Source: Psoroptes ovis
Taxonomy: Eukaryota > Arthropoda > Arachnida > Sarcoptiformes > Psoroptidae
Direction of reading: 5' to 3'
Assembly (NCBI GenBank): GCA_002943765.1
Contig: PQWQ01000002.1
Location: 2,542,001 to 2,606,000 of the forward strand
Length of the DNA stretch: 64,000 nucleotides
The position numbers were made by a program, and so were the translations under genes. This document shows, one piece after another, positions 11,970 to 29,645 of this stretch. Numbering within the stretch: the stretch's first letter is position 1; the number at the start of each line of letters is the position of its first letter. The notes under the pieces were generated by a model. That model was not told the origin of the DNA, did no database searches, and was given only the letters and a program-made list of their open reading frames with translations.

Positions 11970-14240
11970 ATGAAGATGGATGATAATTTATCATTTGAAC
12001 AAAAAGTATCGTTAGCATTAAAAACAATAATATTGAGTGAATTAAAAGACAATCATGATGATACATTGATTGAAAAATTTTGTACACTTTTAAATGAATT
12101 CGATGAAGAATTCATTGATAATGTTGTAAACAATGAAGATATGCTTATGTTGATTCGTAATCATTTGAAATATAAAGATTTTTATGCTGATGATGATAAT
12201 ATGGATGAAAAAATCAACAATCTAGTTATTGTATTACGAATATGTAAACCATTGTTCAAACATGAGAGTTTATTTCGAAATTTTCTTGAAAAACATTCCT
12301 GTGATGTATTTTTGAAACAATTAGTGGTGGAAATAACGCGAAGAAGTAAAGATAAAACTTGCTGGAGTAAGCATCACATGTTGAATATTGTATTATTTTC
12401 ACTATTGAATAACATTTGTGATCATCAAAGTGGTAAAAATTTTTTAGTCAATAATTTTCTTATTGGAAATGATTGTTCGATATTCATTGAGAATTTATTC
12501 GATTTTGAAAGCCAAACATGTTTTATTCAAAAAGAAATTGATTTATTCCTAGTACGAATCATTTCAATATCATTTGAAAAAACTGAATTGAAAAATATTA
12601 TCAATTCTCAATTCTTCAACTTGCAATGTAATATCCCCCAAATTCTCTGCAACATTATTGATTTATTGCCGGATCAAGATAAATTTTTTGAAAATTATAA
12701 TGTGTTTGGTTTGATTGAAATGTATGTTACAAAGTTAGCAAAACTTGATGATAATCATCTATCTCATTTGATTAAATTGAATAAATCCATGTCATCATTG
12801 AAATCGACCCATATTGAAAATGAAATAACAAAATTAATCCTTCTAATAATGAATAAATTATTAGAAAAACGAGATTGCTTTTTATATTCAAAATTCTTAA
12901 TATCATTATCAAAATATCATGATAATAATGTTTATCATCTGAAATCTATTTCATTTATCTGCAATTATCTGAGAATTTTATTGGATAATCAAGATGAAAT
13001 CAAAAATGATGACATTTTATCCGATGAAGAACTTTCGATGATCCAAAATATGTCAACAAAATCAAAAATGCAATGGCAAACTATTTGTTTTCAGCAATTA
13101 TCATCGATAACATATTCAAAAAACTGCGACGATAAATTAATACCGTTACTTGTAAATGTCATCATGGATAAAAATACTTTGCAAAATAAACATCTCATTT
13201 TATTATTATCATTTTTTGAGAATTTAGCTCTCAACAATTCGGTGCCTTGCAAAATGATTGAAAAAATTTATTATGAATTATATACCAAATTCAATGTTAT
13301 TGAAAAATCGATTCTTCAATCAATATTATGCATTACTCGACGATGCAAACAATTTATATTTCAAAAATTCTTTCCAATATTCATAGATTATTTTGATAAG
13401 AAAGCAAGTGATGACATGAGCGATGATTATAATTATGATAATGATGACATTATTGATATCATTATTGAATTAATCTATGAAATCGTATTACATGATGAAC
13501 AATATTCTAATTATGCTCAAGATTTAAACAAATTATTAAGTGCCGAATATTGTTGTTTGAATAAATTGAATACAAATTCTGCTGCCAATATCATCGCAAC
13601 GCTTTTCATGGTTCATTATTGTCATGAGAAACACATTTTAAATATAAATGATTATGTTATCAATGATAATTATTTTGAAAATAAATTTTTCGAATTTGCC
13701 GAATATGATTTAAATTTTCGGCAACAATTTTTCAACAATGTGAAACAAATTCTTAAAAAATTTGATTTAGATAATTTACCCTCAGCGCTTCTATCGAAAT
13801 TGATATGTAAAATGCTTAGCACAGAAAATGATACAGAATTATTTTTGATATCATTTGATTTATTGGATCGCATTTTCTCAAAACAAAAAAATCATGATTC
13901 ACCTGAATTTTCACAATCGATTATTGATGCAAATATTTTTAATGCATTCATGACCTTAATTAATCAATCAGATTCATCATTCATTTCATCAAGAGTTGAA
14001 ATGGCATTGTTACAATTTCTGAGTTCGTATCGAAATCATTTCATAAAAATAATGGATGAATATCCAATGTGTAAAAATGATGAAATGTATCAAATTCTAG
14101 CATCATCAACGGAATTCGATAAAAAATTTGATAGAATTCACTATAATCAATCATCGGATAATCCACAATTAAATTTGTTAGATGATATTATACATACATC
14201 AAAATTATTATCCAATGAAATAGTAATGGATTGTTATTGA
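11970..14240 (+). CDS. BRAT1-like HEAT-repeat protein (Integrator-associated)
   Basis: Single-exon gene of 756 aa. The start is the first ATG (11970); the frame extends upstream only through a TTG. The protein is all-helical in appearance, Leu/Ile/Asn-rich, and consistent with an alpha-solenoid of HEAT/ARM repeats. Length is near that of human BRAT1 (about 820 aa). The strongest clue is the C-terminus, LLDDIIHTSKLLSNEIVMDCY. It mirrors the human BRAT1 tail (LLQDML..GGFLQGDEADCY), ending in the same Asp-Cys-Tyr. In the known family this tail binds the INTS11 endonuclease of Integrator. An acidic loop (DMSDDYNYDNDD) lies near residue 490. Sequence resemblance outside the tail is weak, so the call depends on architecture plus tail. 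Confidence 0.6.
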   Translation: MKMDDNLSFEQKVSLALKTIILSELKDNHDDTLIEKFCTLLNEFDEEFIDNVVNNEDMLMLIRNHLKYKDFYADDDNMDEKINNLVIVLRICKPLFKHESLFRNFLEKHSCDVFLKQLVVEITRRSKDKTCWSKHHMLNIVLFSLLNNICDHQSGKNFLVNNFLIGNDCSIFIENLFDFESQTCFIQKEIDLFLVRIISISFEKTELKNIINSQFFNLQCNIPQILCNIIDLLPDQDKFFENYNVFGLIEMYVTKLAKLDDNHLSHLIKLNKSMSSLKSTHIENEITKLILLIMNKLLEKRDCFLYSKFLISLSKYHDNNVYHLKSISFICNYLRILLDNQDEIKNDDILSDEELSMIQNMSTKSKMQWQTICFQQLSSITYSKNCDDKLIPLLVNVIMDKNTLQNKHLILLLSFFENLALNNSVPCKMIEKIYYELYTKFNVIEKSILQSILCITRRCKQFIFQKFFPIFIDYFDKKASDDMSDDYNYDNDDIIDIIIELIYEIVLHDEQYSNYAQDLNKLLSAEYCCLNKLNTNSAANIIATLFMVHYCHEKHILNINDYVINDNYFENKFFEFAEYDLNFRQQFFNNVKQILKKFDLDNLPSALLSKLICKMLSTENDTELFLISFDLLDRIFSKQKNHDSPEFSQSIIDANIFNAFMTLINQSDSSFISSRVEMALLQFLSSYRNHFIKIMDEYPMCKNDEMYQILASSTEFDKKFDRIHYNQSSDNPQLNLLDDIIHTSKLLSNEIVMDCY

Positions 14241-14703
14241 ACGTCAAGCGGAATATGTCGACAACAATCTCGACATTCCTTAAAAATTTTTTAAAATATA
14301 AATTTTCAATGAAATAATAGCACAAATTTGAATCTGATCTTGATTCAAAATTCTTTCTCGAGAAATTCTTGATGATAAAAATAATAATTTGGATTAATGC
14401 CATCAAAAAAAAAACTATGTATGTGTGTGTATATTTTTAGAATGATTAAATATTATAAATTTGAATGTTTTTACAATCATTCTTATTATCCTATTTTCTT
14501 ATTTAATTTGAATTCTTATCAATAAATAAATTATAGCAAAACAATAGACTAATATCTAATATCTTTACAAATATGATTTTTTTTTGTCATTTTCGTCAGC
14601 ATCGAACAACCAATGTGAAGACGTGTAAAGAAAATTTGCTTTGATTATTGTGTTAAATATCACACGAATATAGCATAATTTTAAAAATAATATAACATTA
14701 AAG
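14241..14703. other. Spacer between BRAT1-like and tail-anchored genes
   Basis: 463 bp. It contains a TG/TATG microsatellite-like stretch near 14417-14432 and AATAAATAAA near 14520, a plausible polyadenylation signal for the upstream gene. No gene is seen. Confidence 0.5.
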
Positions 14704-17259
14704 ATGTATAAAATGAATACTTACCAAAATGAACCCTCGGCACCGCCACGTAGAAAACGTTCATTAAGTTCTTCAAGATTTGATACGCAAGAATCATATT
14801 TCAATCAACAACATCAGCTGCAACAACAATATTCTAATCAACAAATTCGATTACCATTTCAACATTTGCAACAACAAGGTATTATTGATGATTGACTATT
14901 TTTTGTTGTGATTTTTATCGTAATATTTAAATTTATGAAAATCATTGTGCAAAGGATATGGCAATGGCAATAATCCAGCGAATTTACAACGTATGAGAGC
15001 TACTTATTCTGAAGAACATATTCCTGGTAGGTTTTTTTCTTCAAAATTATTTTTTCGATCAATTTGAGGTTCAATAATTTTCATTGTTTAATAGCTATAT
15101 ATCTTCAAACTCCAAATTTTCATCAGCAACAGCAATTAATTCGTCCTGGTTTCAATAATCGTGGATTTAATTATCCACTTAACGCACAAACAAATTCATT
15201 GATAACTGATCAAAATTATCAGCCAAATCCGCAAACAAATCCTTTGATAACAGCTCAGAATTTTCCACCCAATCAAAAGTATTCGCAGCAATATCCTTAC
15301 CAAGGAACTGAGATACAACAGCAGCAACAATTCTATCAACCTAATAATCAAAATTACTTTGATCAACAAATATTGATTGATCAGCAAAATTCACAATTTT
15401 TGGATCCTAATCTTCAGCAAGGCATTCGTCAGCCAACGACAACCATCAATAATCAACCATCATTATTGTTTCCAGCAATGGCCGGGCCGTTGAATCGTTA
15501 CAATAATAATCGATACGCGAGTGGCATAAATTTTTCTCCAATGAATGCATCATCATATGCAAGGCCTAATTATGATCATCTTAAATCGAATAATGTTTAT
15601 TATAATCCTTACCAGTCTAAATTCAATCCAACATTGATGGCCAAACCATCTTTGGACGGGTATCAGTCTGCGCAAATTTCTCCACCGATCACCACAGCGA
15701 TTGCAACAAGACGTGATCCCAAATATAGTAGCGTAAGCTTCATATCTTTAATTTTGGATTTTTTCAGATTTTTAATATCTCATATATAGAAAGAAAAGTT
15801 GGATCTTGATTTAAATAATTCTTCTTTACATCAAGTAAGATTTGCACAAACTAAAACACCTCCTGCGAGACCACCACCACCAAAACTCAATTCAAGATTG
15901 AGTTTGGAAAATCTATCATCATCTCCAACTTCAGGTGGCCTTAATAGCTTGAACAATGAATATGCTGAAATCGATAAAAATAGGGCTCGTGATCGGCGTT
16001 CATTATCACCAACACGTGTTGTTCCTCCTGGTGGTATTCAGCGTCCTTATTCTAGTCGACCAACATCACCATTGCCAACCACAGGAATGAATTCTCCGAG
16101 TTTTACGCCTCAACTTTCACGAGCATCTTCACGACCTGGTTCTAGAACACCATCTAGAGAACCATCACCGATTAGGACATTCTTAAATTAGTATGTAAAT
16201 TTCAAATTGATCAGATTAACACATCTAATGAATTTGCTCAAATTTAGCTCAAAAAATTTATTTTCTCCGAAATCAGTCGGTAATCGTAGCACTTTTTTTG
16301 CCACTGATTTTGCTGATAGTGATTCAAATTCGAAATCAACCAGTAATATCGATAATTTTGAATCACATAAGTCATTGTTTTCTAATAAAAACTCAATGAA
16401 CGAATTACAAGTACCAGATAATTTGACAGCTAAACATATGAGTGAATTGAAAAATTCTGATCTTTCAGCTAATAATAGGTATGTAACAGATCACAATTTT
16501 TCGAAAGCATTCACCGATCATTGTGATCAATATAAATCGGTGACGAGCAAAATTCTTGGAGGTAGAAAAAATAAAATGGTTGCAGATTATTCGCTTGGTG
16601 CCGAAGATTTTCATCCAACCGAAGGTATTTCCATCACTATTCACTAAATTGCAATCTTTAAAAAATTCTCATTTTCTTTTTAAAAAGAATTTATGATTAA
16701 CAAGTCTAAGGAACCAAGTCCATACAGTAGTCGTAATGAAATAAATGCAATAAAATCTGATCCTATGATGATAAATGAAAAATTGATACACGAAAGTGTA
16801 CAAACACACGAGGTTCAATCGTTTGCGGCCAAACTTGGAGAAAAATTATTAGTGGAATCAAAAATACAAGAAATGAGACGAAATTCATCGAGCAATAGTC
16901 CTAATGTTCATCAGCGTAAAGCATCATTACCGGCCGAATATATTGCATCGAACGCTGCTGAACATGTTAAATTAAATGATGATTGGCGTCGTGAAAATGT
17001 TGCACATTTAGCACATGAAGCACGTGAACGCAAATTACATCCAGAAAATCCAATAAAACAGAAAATTAAAAAAATCGGCGTATGTATCAGCTATGAAACA
17101 AGGAAAATTTATATTTCAAATCTATTCCTTTTTCTTTTTTTTTGTTCCATTTATTTTCAGATTTGGTGCACCAAACAATTTATCTTCATATTAATTTGTG
17201 CATTGAATATTGCATTAGCATACATGTTCTATAATTTGATAAATGTATTGCCAAATTAA
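14704..17259 (+). CDS. Disordered tail-anchored membrane protein, family not recognised
   Basis: Seven exons: 14704-14878, 14955-15026, 15095-15732, 15790-16190, 16248-16624, 16688-17079 and 17161-17259. Introns are 57-81 nt with GT..AG ends and consistent phases, giving 717 aa. The first half is Gln/Asn/Pro-rich and low complexity, with a near-repeat QTNSLITDQNYQPNP / QTNPLITAQNFPPNQ. The middle has proline-rich TPPARPPPPKL (SH3-ligand-like) and Ser/Arg/Pro-rich GSRTPSREPSPIR. The last 130 residues are the most ordered-looking: EVQSFAAKLGEKLLVESKIQEMRR, then EHVKLNDDWRRENVAHLAHEARERK. The final exon is almost entirely one hydrophobic helix (FIFILICALNIALAYMFYNLI) with only about six residues after it. 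This is typical of a tail-anchored protein with a cytosolic N-terminus, in ER, outer mitochondrial or nuclear membrane. I do not recognise an ortholog. Confidence 0.75.
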
Positions 17260-20200
17260 CGATAAAAATAAAAAAAAAGTTCTGATAATTACCATAATTT
17301 CAATGGATTGTTGTTATTCATAGGTCAATCGATCCATTAATCGAATCTCAATTTTTAATGATTTATTTATCAATTTTTTTTTGAATTTATTATTTTTATT
17401 ATTTTCATTTTGAATGTGATTCAGATGTATGTAATGTTTTTTTTTGAAAATTTTTTCATTTTAAAATTAGGTATATTATGTATGCGATGTGATCATGTGT
17501 GTATGTGTCGTGGGTGTATTTTAATATTTGTCAAAATATTTGAAACATTTAAATTCGATTAATTAATTAATTAATTATTTAATTTAGTTAATGAATGAAT
17601 GAATGACAGATTAGTGACGGGCAATGAATAAATTATGAATGAACGAATGAAGAATGATGATAATATCGTTGAATGATGATCAGAGAAGAAGAAAAAGTTG
17701 AAATTCGTAGTGTTTTCGGTGAAAAATAAAACAAAAAAAAAGAATGAATAAAAAAGATCTTTGAATTAAAATTTGAATATTACATAAATAATTGTGATTA
17801 AATTACACCAAGAAATGAAAAAGATTTAAGGAAAAAAAATTACAGGTTTATTTTTTGTTTGCTTGTTTGCATCAAATAAGCAGCTTCAATAGTGGTCATT
17901 ATCCGTGTATTTATTATTTATAAATGTATATTTTATATTTGATCATTGTTCTATAATTGAAAAATGTGATGCATGGTGTATTGATTATATGGTTATTATT
18001 ATTATTATTGTTATTTTGATTCAATGTTAATTATCGATGATGTGATGATTATGGTGGCAAATGGTTATTTATGTTTGACATTTGTTAAAATTTTATTTGA
18101 AAAAATTATCATCATTTTTTTTACACACAATTTTGAACAATATGAAAAAAAGATTTTGATAAATAAATAAAAATAATTTGAAACAATAATAAAGAAAAAG
18201 TGTATATAAATTGTATGGAAAAAAAAGTAAATACTGGGCTTAGTTAATATGAATAAATAGATTGATAAATAAACAAATAATTTTGAACAAATTAAAATCA
18301 GTGGTCGTTTTTTTCTATTTTTTGAATGGAAATAGAATAAATAAAATTTTGATTAATTTTTTATGCAAAAAATTACATAGGTTTTGTTTCGACTACTTTG
18401 ACGATAAATCATTGATCATTGCGTGTATGCATACAGGTGTGTGTGAGTATTATCAATTTACAGTCATTTTTATTTGAATTTTTTTAAATTTAAATTTTTC
18501 TATTGGTTTAATTGAGTGATAATATTTATAAAATAAAATTAAATGCATATGGGGTGTTTGTGTCGGTAAGCGATGGTAAATGACAATTTGGTATTGGATG
18601 ATCAGAGTAATCATCAAAAAAAATAGAAAAGAAAAAAAATTGAATCAATGAAAAATATCTATATAATCAATCATGGTAAACGAATCAGAATAATAATAAT
18701 AATTATTTGTGATATAATTATAATGTGGTTTAATTAATAATGAGATTTGTTTTTTTTCAAAGTAATAATTATAATAATTGAAATAAATTGAACAATCAAA
18801 TAATCAATTTAATTATTCAAAAATGGTGTCATTTATTGATGTCAAATATCGAATCGATGAAGAAATGTTTTTGAATTTTAATTAAAATTTAGGAAGCGAA
18901 CGTGGCGAATAATGAAATGATTTTTGAAAAAAAAAATTTTCTTGATTTTAATTTGATTTAATTTTTGCTTGAAAATGAATTGCTTTTTTGTTTTGATGTT
19001 TTTGGATGAAGAAATTTATTCATATTACTACTTATTCATTGTGATGCTAAAAACATTATTATCATTGGAAACATAATTATGAATATATGAATATGAAATC
19101 GCATTGCGATCAAAATTTCATTATTATTATTATTATCATTATTTTTAATAATAATCATTATTTACATCAAATATAATGATGACGATGATTAATATGAAAA
19201 TCATTGATTTGATGATAATCATTTGTTTTTTCTTTTGATCAATAATATAATTGTAATTAATAATAATAATAATAGAATTTGTAGAAAAGAGGACCAATCT
19301 CATTGATTTAATTTTTTCACATGTTTTTCATATGTCTCTTGTATTTAATGTTGATTTGTATGTAAAACATTTGCATATGAGGACTTGTAGAATCTTGAAT
19401 TGTTTTTATTTTTCAAAATATTTATTCAAACAAAATAAATAATGAAATCAATCATATCGATCGTTCGATCAATTAATTAATCAATTTAAATTGATTGATA
19501 AATCAATTCTATTTATAGCGATTAATCAAATGATTTCTTGATTGATTGAAAACACTCATTTTGTAAGACTGAAATAAACATGAATTATTATTTATAATTT
19601 ATATTTTTGTCATCATCATAATTCATAATAATCATAATAAAATAGGCAGAATCATAAATATATTGAAAATTTTAGACAGATTTAAGATTTGAGAAAATTT
19701 GAAAATACAAACAAAGGAGGAAAGGAAAACTTTTAGATTCAATTCAACAATCATTTTTGCGGTTGTTGTTGTTGTTGATGGTAGTGTTGTTTCGGTTGTT
19801 GCTGCAAATGACAATCGTTTATTTCATTCATTAAGATGACGAGAGAAATGACAAAAATTTGATTAAAAACAAATTAAATGGGCTTTATGGGTGGATCATA
19901 TAGTTAATGTTGAATATTTATATGTTTTTTCCTATGTATAATGGGATGAATTCGTTTGTTTATTCTTCATGTAACAAATATGTATGAATTAAATGAAGTG
20001 ATTTTTCAATGAAATATTTTGCATTTGACTCGGTCTTTCATTATTATTATCATTATTTTTCTTGTAAATAATTGTTTAATTCGTATCAATTGGTGTAAAA
20101 TAATATTGGTAATCGATTTTTTGAAACATGTTGATATTTTGGTCATAGCTTCTTTCAAATAATAATAATAATAATTATGATGATAGATTATTTGATAGAT

Positions 20201-20329
20201 GATGAGAATAGATGATTGATTCATTTATAATAATGATTTGATGAATTTGATTTTTTTGTTTTGTTTCGTTGTCATAATTTTTTTTTTGTTGAGACATGAT
20301 GAAGTAAATGAAAAAGAAAAACTACTAGA
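17260..20329. other. Intergenic region between tail-anchored gene and Galphao
   Basis: About 3 kb between convergent genes, so both 3' UTRs lie here. It is AT-rich with ATTAATTA runs (17560-17590), ATT/ATG microsatellites and several AATAAA motifs on both strands. Short ORFs (18262-18477, 19632-19814, 20006-20224) are low complexity. No gene or structured element was recognised. Confidence 0.6.
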
Positions 20330-24062
<3,733 letters not shown>

Positions 24063-27000
24063 TGCTCCACAGATATGTGTAATAGTCGTAATGGTCGTTA
24101 TTGTTTAATTCAACAATTATTTTCAAAAAAAAATTTAAATTTTTTTTTTTTTTAGTTTTAGTTTTGTTGATTAGTTGTTTTTAATAGATCGTTGAATTGA
24201 ACAATTAATTTCAATATTATTTCGATCAATTAATTAATCGCGATATTAATCGACATGAATATGAATCATAAAATAGAATTTCTTCTTCGAAATATTTTTG
24301 ATTATTAAGTATAAATGATAGATGTTAAGACACAAGTAATAATAATTACAATAATGATGATAATATTTTTTTTATTAAACGTCGTAAATCTTAATTCTTA
24401 AAATCTTTTGGTCCAAAATCTAAGATGAATTTGGCAAAACGAAAAAAAAAAAAAAAAAATGAAAACAATAAAATTCTTGAATAAATAATGTTGCTATTAA
24501 TAATATTTTGATTTGTATACAAATAACAATCAATCATTCATCAATTAATCAATCGAGTCGGTGGTGGTTTTGGTGAATTGATTTGGGGTGATAATCACAA
24601 TTTTATGAAATATAAATGATGCTTACAAAATACAAACAACAGACACAATTCATGAACACACACACACATACACTTGAAAATATAGACATTTATATATATT
24701 CAAATCAACATATATTCATAATAATAAATGCAAATAACAACAGTAAAACATCATGTTTTCATTTTTAAAATCAATTTAATTTTTTCAAAAAATTGAAAAT
24801 TTTAATTTCGATTAGCTCAATTTGATAGATGGGCGTCGGTCTATACACAAATTGATTGATTCTGTAAAGTTTATTTATTTTTTATTTTGTTTTGATGTTT
24901 ATTCATTATTCTTCTTCCTTTGTTTATTTGCAATATTCCATACTACACATCATCATTGTGATCGTTATTATCATTATTATTAGAGCATCGACGAGGAGAA
25001 AAAAACATGAAAAATTACATTGAAAATCATTAATTAATACATAATGAACAATTGTTGTGTAGATGAAATTGAAGAAGAATTTCGACAATAAATAGCCGAT
25101 AATTATCTTTGATATATTTTTTTTTGTTTTCAATTCATTGAATCATTCATTTATTATCGATGTTGTTTGATGGATAAATAAATAAATAATACATCGATAA
25201 TACATGTTAATGATAAGAATAATGAATGATAACGGGATGTAATAGATAAATGGACATAAAAGGAAAAAACATCAGAAAAAAGTAAAGGAAAAAACGATGA
25301 AAATAGAAATAACAACACACCGCAGCCGATTTTTTTTAGGATTCTAGGATTTCTGTATCATTATTCTCTTGTTTTTTTTTTCTTGTTCACATTTTCATTA
25401 CTCGTTCGACATTTGGTCAAAAAATTCCGAATAAAACATTGAGCAAGCGAATTATTATTATAATGAATAGTGTAGCAGTGGTCTGCTATATTTTTGGCAG
25501 AACATTAGGTTTGTATTTCATATATATTCACAATCAATCAACCAACTAATCATAAGAATTATCCGAGAATTCATTGAAAAAAAAATCCAAAATCGCTAGA
25601 GCCAAATATATCAAAATATTTGAATATATAGCCAACATAATCAGCACATTTTGTCGATTGATTCAATAATAGAACAATTTCGGGCAGTATTTCTACAATG
25701 TTTATGATACAATATTAGGGAACATATTCATATATAAATGAGTGCATAGAATATCATCAGTTTATCTCTTTTTCTGGAACCAAATATACCCGAAAATGTA
25801 TCATCATATAGGATTGAATTATTAAGGGAATTTAAGTTCTATATACAAAAATATTATGAAAATTATTCTCAAAACACGATCAAATGAATTCATACATAAA
25901 TAAACATATCTAAAAAATATTCAATATTGAATTTTGTCGAGTTTGCGCCAGTAAAAAACATAATCATGATCATGATGACGACGATGACGATGTTGATGTC
26001 CATTCATTCATTCATTCATTCATCCGTTTATTCTTCGAATAAAATTTTTAAAAAAATTCAAAGAATATCAGAATATCAGAGCTTTCGAAATTTTAATTTT
26101 ACCACTATTACAATTGATCAATCTATATATGAATCATTTATTTTCTTTGGTTCCACTCAAATTTTTTTTTTTTTTAATATAAATTTAAATAAATGATGTG
26201 CAAAGATTTTAGAGTGAATGGAATTGATGCAAAATTTTGAAATTTTTCACATATATAAAAATAAATCCAAATATATATGCGTTCGTTAAATAATAAAACT
26301 TTATATATGATTCCATTGATAATAATAATGATTGTAAGTACTTAAGGAATAAGTACGAATAGCATCCGTTATTTATTTATTTTATTTCAAATTCTTACTC
26401 GGAAAAATATAATATTTCATTCATTGATTCATTGGTAATAATCATTCAATATATTTCCATCATCATCATCGTCATAGTTCAATACAAGAATATTCTAGTA
26501 GTAAAAATATCTCTATAAATTCAATACTCAACATATATATTGAACAAATCATATCAAATATATATATAAATATGAAACACATTTGAAAACATTAAAATGT
26601 TTGAATTTCCAATTAAAATTCTTCTCATATATACTCGTATTTTCGATACAAAATATTAGAATTAAATTTAAAAATAAAAAAAATTCATTGGAAAAACAGA
26701 ATAAATGAATAAATAGTACAAAATAATAATAATCACCACTACAATAGAAATTAAATTCTTCATGAATTAAATTGAATTATATCATTTTTTTCGCTTAAAT
26801 TTATTTTTGTAATATTTTAAAGTTTTTTCCCAATCCATCTTTCTCGCCAGATCTCCCTCTTTTTGGATTGAAACACAAACACACAGTTTAATTCTCAATG
26901 AACGTCATCATTCTGAAAATATTTGTGCTCAAAGATTCTCGCCCCTACTCAAACACAAGTGGAGGGATATGATTTTTTTTTCTTGTATATGAATATCTTC

Positions 27001-29200
27001 TAGGAAAACCGGACGCCTAAGCATCAATTCCACCAATTGATAGTTGATGACGGATGATGATGATGATGAAAGACAACGCGGAATATGATTTTCTCTGTAA
27101 TTTTCATTTTTGCTTCTTCCTATTCTTGTTATTATTATAATTATTGATATTATCATTAGTTTGATTCTGTTTTCATTCAATTAAATATGAAAACAAATAT
27201 ATATGCAAAGTTATATATCAAGTGTTCTTATGAAACATCATCATAATTGTTCTAAATTTATTCACTTTTTTTTTGAATTCAATTGAATTTTGAATTGAAT
27301 TTTCTCATTCACAGCAGCAATATAAACATGAATTTGAAGGTAATTCACATTTTTTTCCAAATTTTCAATGTTTTTTCTTCGAACATTGAAAAAATACTCA
27401 AACATACAAAGGTGCGGTCATAGTAAATACACGCTCGATACCGATAACATTCATGCACACACAGACTGACTGAATGTGTTTGATCAAAATTCATGTGATG
27501 AAAAATGGAAAATTTTTGGTAGAATAAAAAAATACGTCAACCGCTTTCACAATTTTTTTTTTTTTTTGAATACAAAATTCATTGTGTACCGTACCATTGT
27601 GTACATGATTATGATAATGTAATTGATGAAAACAAAAAAAATTCGAGTTTATGCTTTTCAAAAGGTTAATTAATTTATAATTGAATAATTTAATTATAAT
27701 GATAATTTCATATTCATCGCTTACATTTTTTTGATGATTGATGATGAATTTTTAATTTTTTTCAAAAGTCATCGAATTTCACGAAATTTTAAACGCATGA
27801 ACACGTGTTGGGCTGAAACGTTAGGATATTTTCGCTTTCTTTCTTTTCTTGATTTCGAAAGATTCTTTGTTTGCTGGAGATGATTAAATATTATGGATCA
27901 AATATTGATTTTTAATTATTTCGAGAAAATAAATTTTTTGACAAAAAATTAGGCGGATGGAAATTATTCAAAAATGTCAAATTTTTATTTCTTATCAAAA
28001 TTTTTCGGGAAAATGAAGTGAAGAAACTTTTTTCGAAGAGAAAAAGATTCGAATTCGATTTTGATGCCGATATGTTGATTGAAATGGTCTATGATATTTA
28101 ATTTTGAAGACAATTTGAATAATTCATATGACTATTGAACGAAAAACAATGAAAAATATAGACACAGATTAATTACGAAAGAAAAATATTGGTGAAAAAA
28201 GTGGAAATCAATTGCATCAAATAATTATTTTCAAATTTTTTAACAAAATGAAAAAATATATTCAAATGAATGTATGCAAAAATGCAGCAATTATTGAATT
28301 AATTAATGAACATATTGTCAAACTTAATTGTGTTGATTCGTTTTTTTCTAAGAATTTTGATGATTTGCGATGAAATATAATAAATAATATTTCAATCAAT
28401 GGAAAATCAATGATTATGATTGAAAACAAAAATGAACAACTGATTGGAATGCGAAATATTTAAGGAAAAAATGTGTAATTTCAAATTTGAAGAATGATGA
28501 TTTAACAAACAGTTCAAACCTAAATTGTATTATAATTATAAATATTGCTCATAGTTTTTTTTTGTTTCGTTCAATCCTTGATGATTGGTATGAATTTTCA
28601 TTTTAATTAATCATTGCTCATATTTTTGATGGAGAATTATATCAAGAAAAAAGTGAAAGAAAAAAATGCCATTGAATAACATATAACAAAGCAAACACGC
28701 CGGAAAACAAAAATAATTTCTGAAAAATCTATTTTGTTGTAATTATTATTGATTTAAATGGTGTGTTATGCTTCATTTCATTCAATAACTTGATTTTAAT
28801 CGTGATATTTTATTCTTAATTTTTCAATTTTGAACACAAATTTTTGAAGCTGATTTGTCAACAAATGCAACAAATTGATTGATTGCATGCATGAGGATCA
28901 CTCAATAATTGAATTAGAATCGTCGAACGCTGATTATTTTTAAAAATAAAAATGACGAAAAAATAAATGGTAATCTCTCGATTAATAATCAGATGAAATT
29001 AACATCTTTAATGATATTTTTTTTATATTTGTTATTCTTGTTGTCGCTACTGTATCATTAATTATTATTATTATTACTTTATCATATTATTATTATTATA
29101 ACTAATATCTTTACTATGTTGTTATTTAAATTACATTTTACATTATTTATATCAAATGTCGTTGTCATGTTTTTGAATTTACAAATGAATTTATTATATA
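24063..29200. other. Gene-poor region upstream of Galphao
   Basis: About 5.1 kb of AT-rich DNA with poly(T) and poly(A) tracts, TATATA stretches and a CATT repeat (26001-26023). ORFs at 25927-26196 and 26929-27180 are repeat-derived or low complexity. It must contain the Galphao promoter and 5' UTR. It is interrupted on its right by the LTR element. No gene recognised. Confidence 0.6.
26001..26023. repeat. (CATT)n microsatellite
   Basis: Five and a half perfect CATT units followed by CATCC. Similar imperfect CATT repeats occur near 4560-4620 and 17590. Confidence 0.85.
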
Positions 29201-29645
29201 TGTAATAGAAATGGTAGTTATTGATCTAAAGGGATGTTATTTAACATCATTAATTTTTAAATCGTTAGCTTAATGATGATAATGTTTAGCTGATTACCAT
29301 ATTTGGCAAAAAAATTCCAATTTAATCACATTGGCTAAACATGCACATCGTTATGATTTAAAGTATTCAAAACATCCTCGATTTAATTACCTTTCTATCA
29401 CATTCCTTTCTCATAATGTATATATTTTCCGTCATTTTAATCAAAATGAAAAATTTTTTCCAATTATTATTCAGTCAGTCGTTATTTTCATCAAATGTTG
29501 TCATTGTCATTGTCATTATCATTTTTATCAATAAATAAAATTTTTACAAAAAAAAAAAAAACTTGTTGTTGTGTCATAAGTTTATTTCGTGAAAAAAAAA
29601 AAGTTAAATTCAACCAAAATTGCGCTCTCCACCACGTATATCTTA
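29201..29645 (+). repeat. 5' LTR
   Basis: 445 bp. Visible promoter-like parts are TATATA near 29418-29425 and two TCAGTC initiator-like motifs near 29471-29480; errantivirus LTRs are known to use a TCAGT-type initiator. AATAAA occurs at 29530-29535, followed shortly by a 14-A run. The proposed order U3, R (starting near the initiator), U5 is inference. The 67-codon ORF inside the LTR is repeated identically in the 3' LTR because the LTRs are copies; it is not considered a gene. Confidence 0.95.

Noticed and set aside
29331..29534. Identical 67-codon ORF in both LTRs (also 36020-36223)
   Set aside because: The identity follows from LTR duplication. The peptide is His/Phe-rich translation of AT-rich DNA with no family features.
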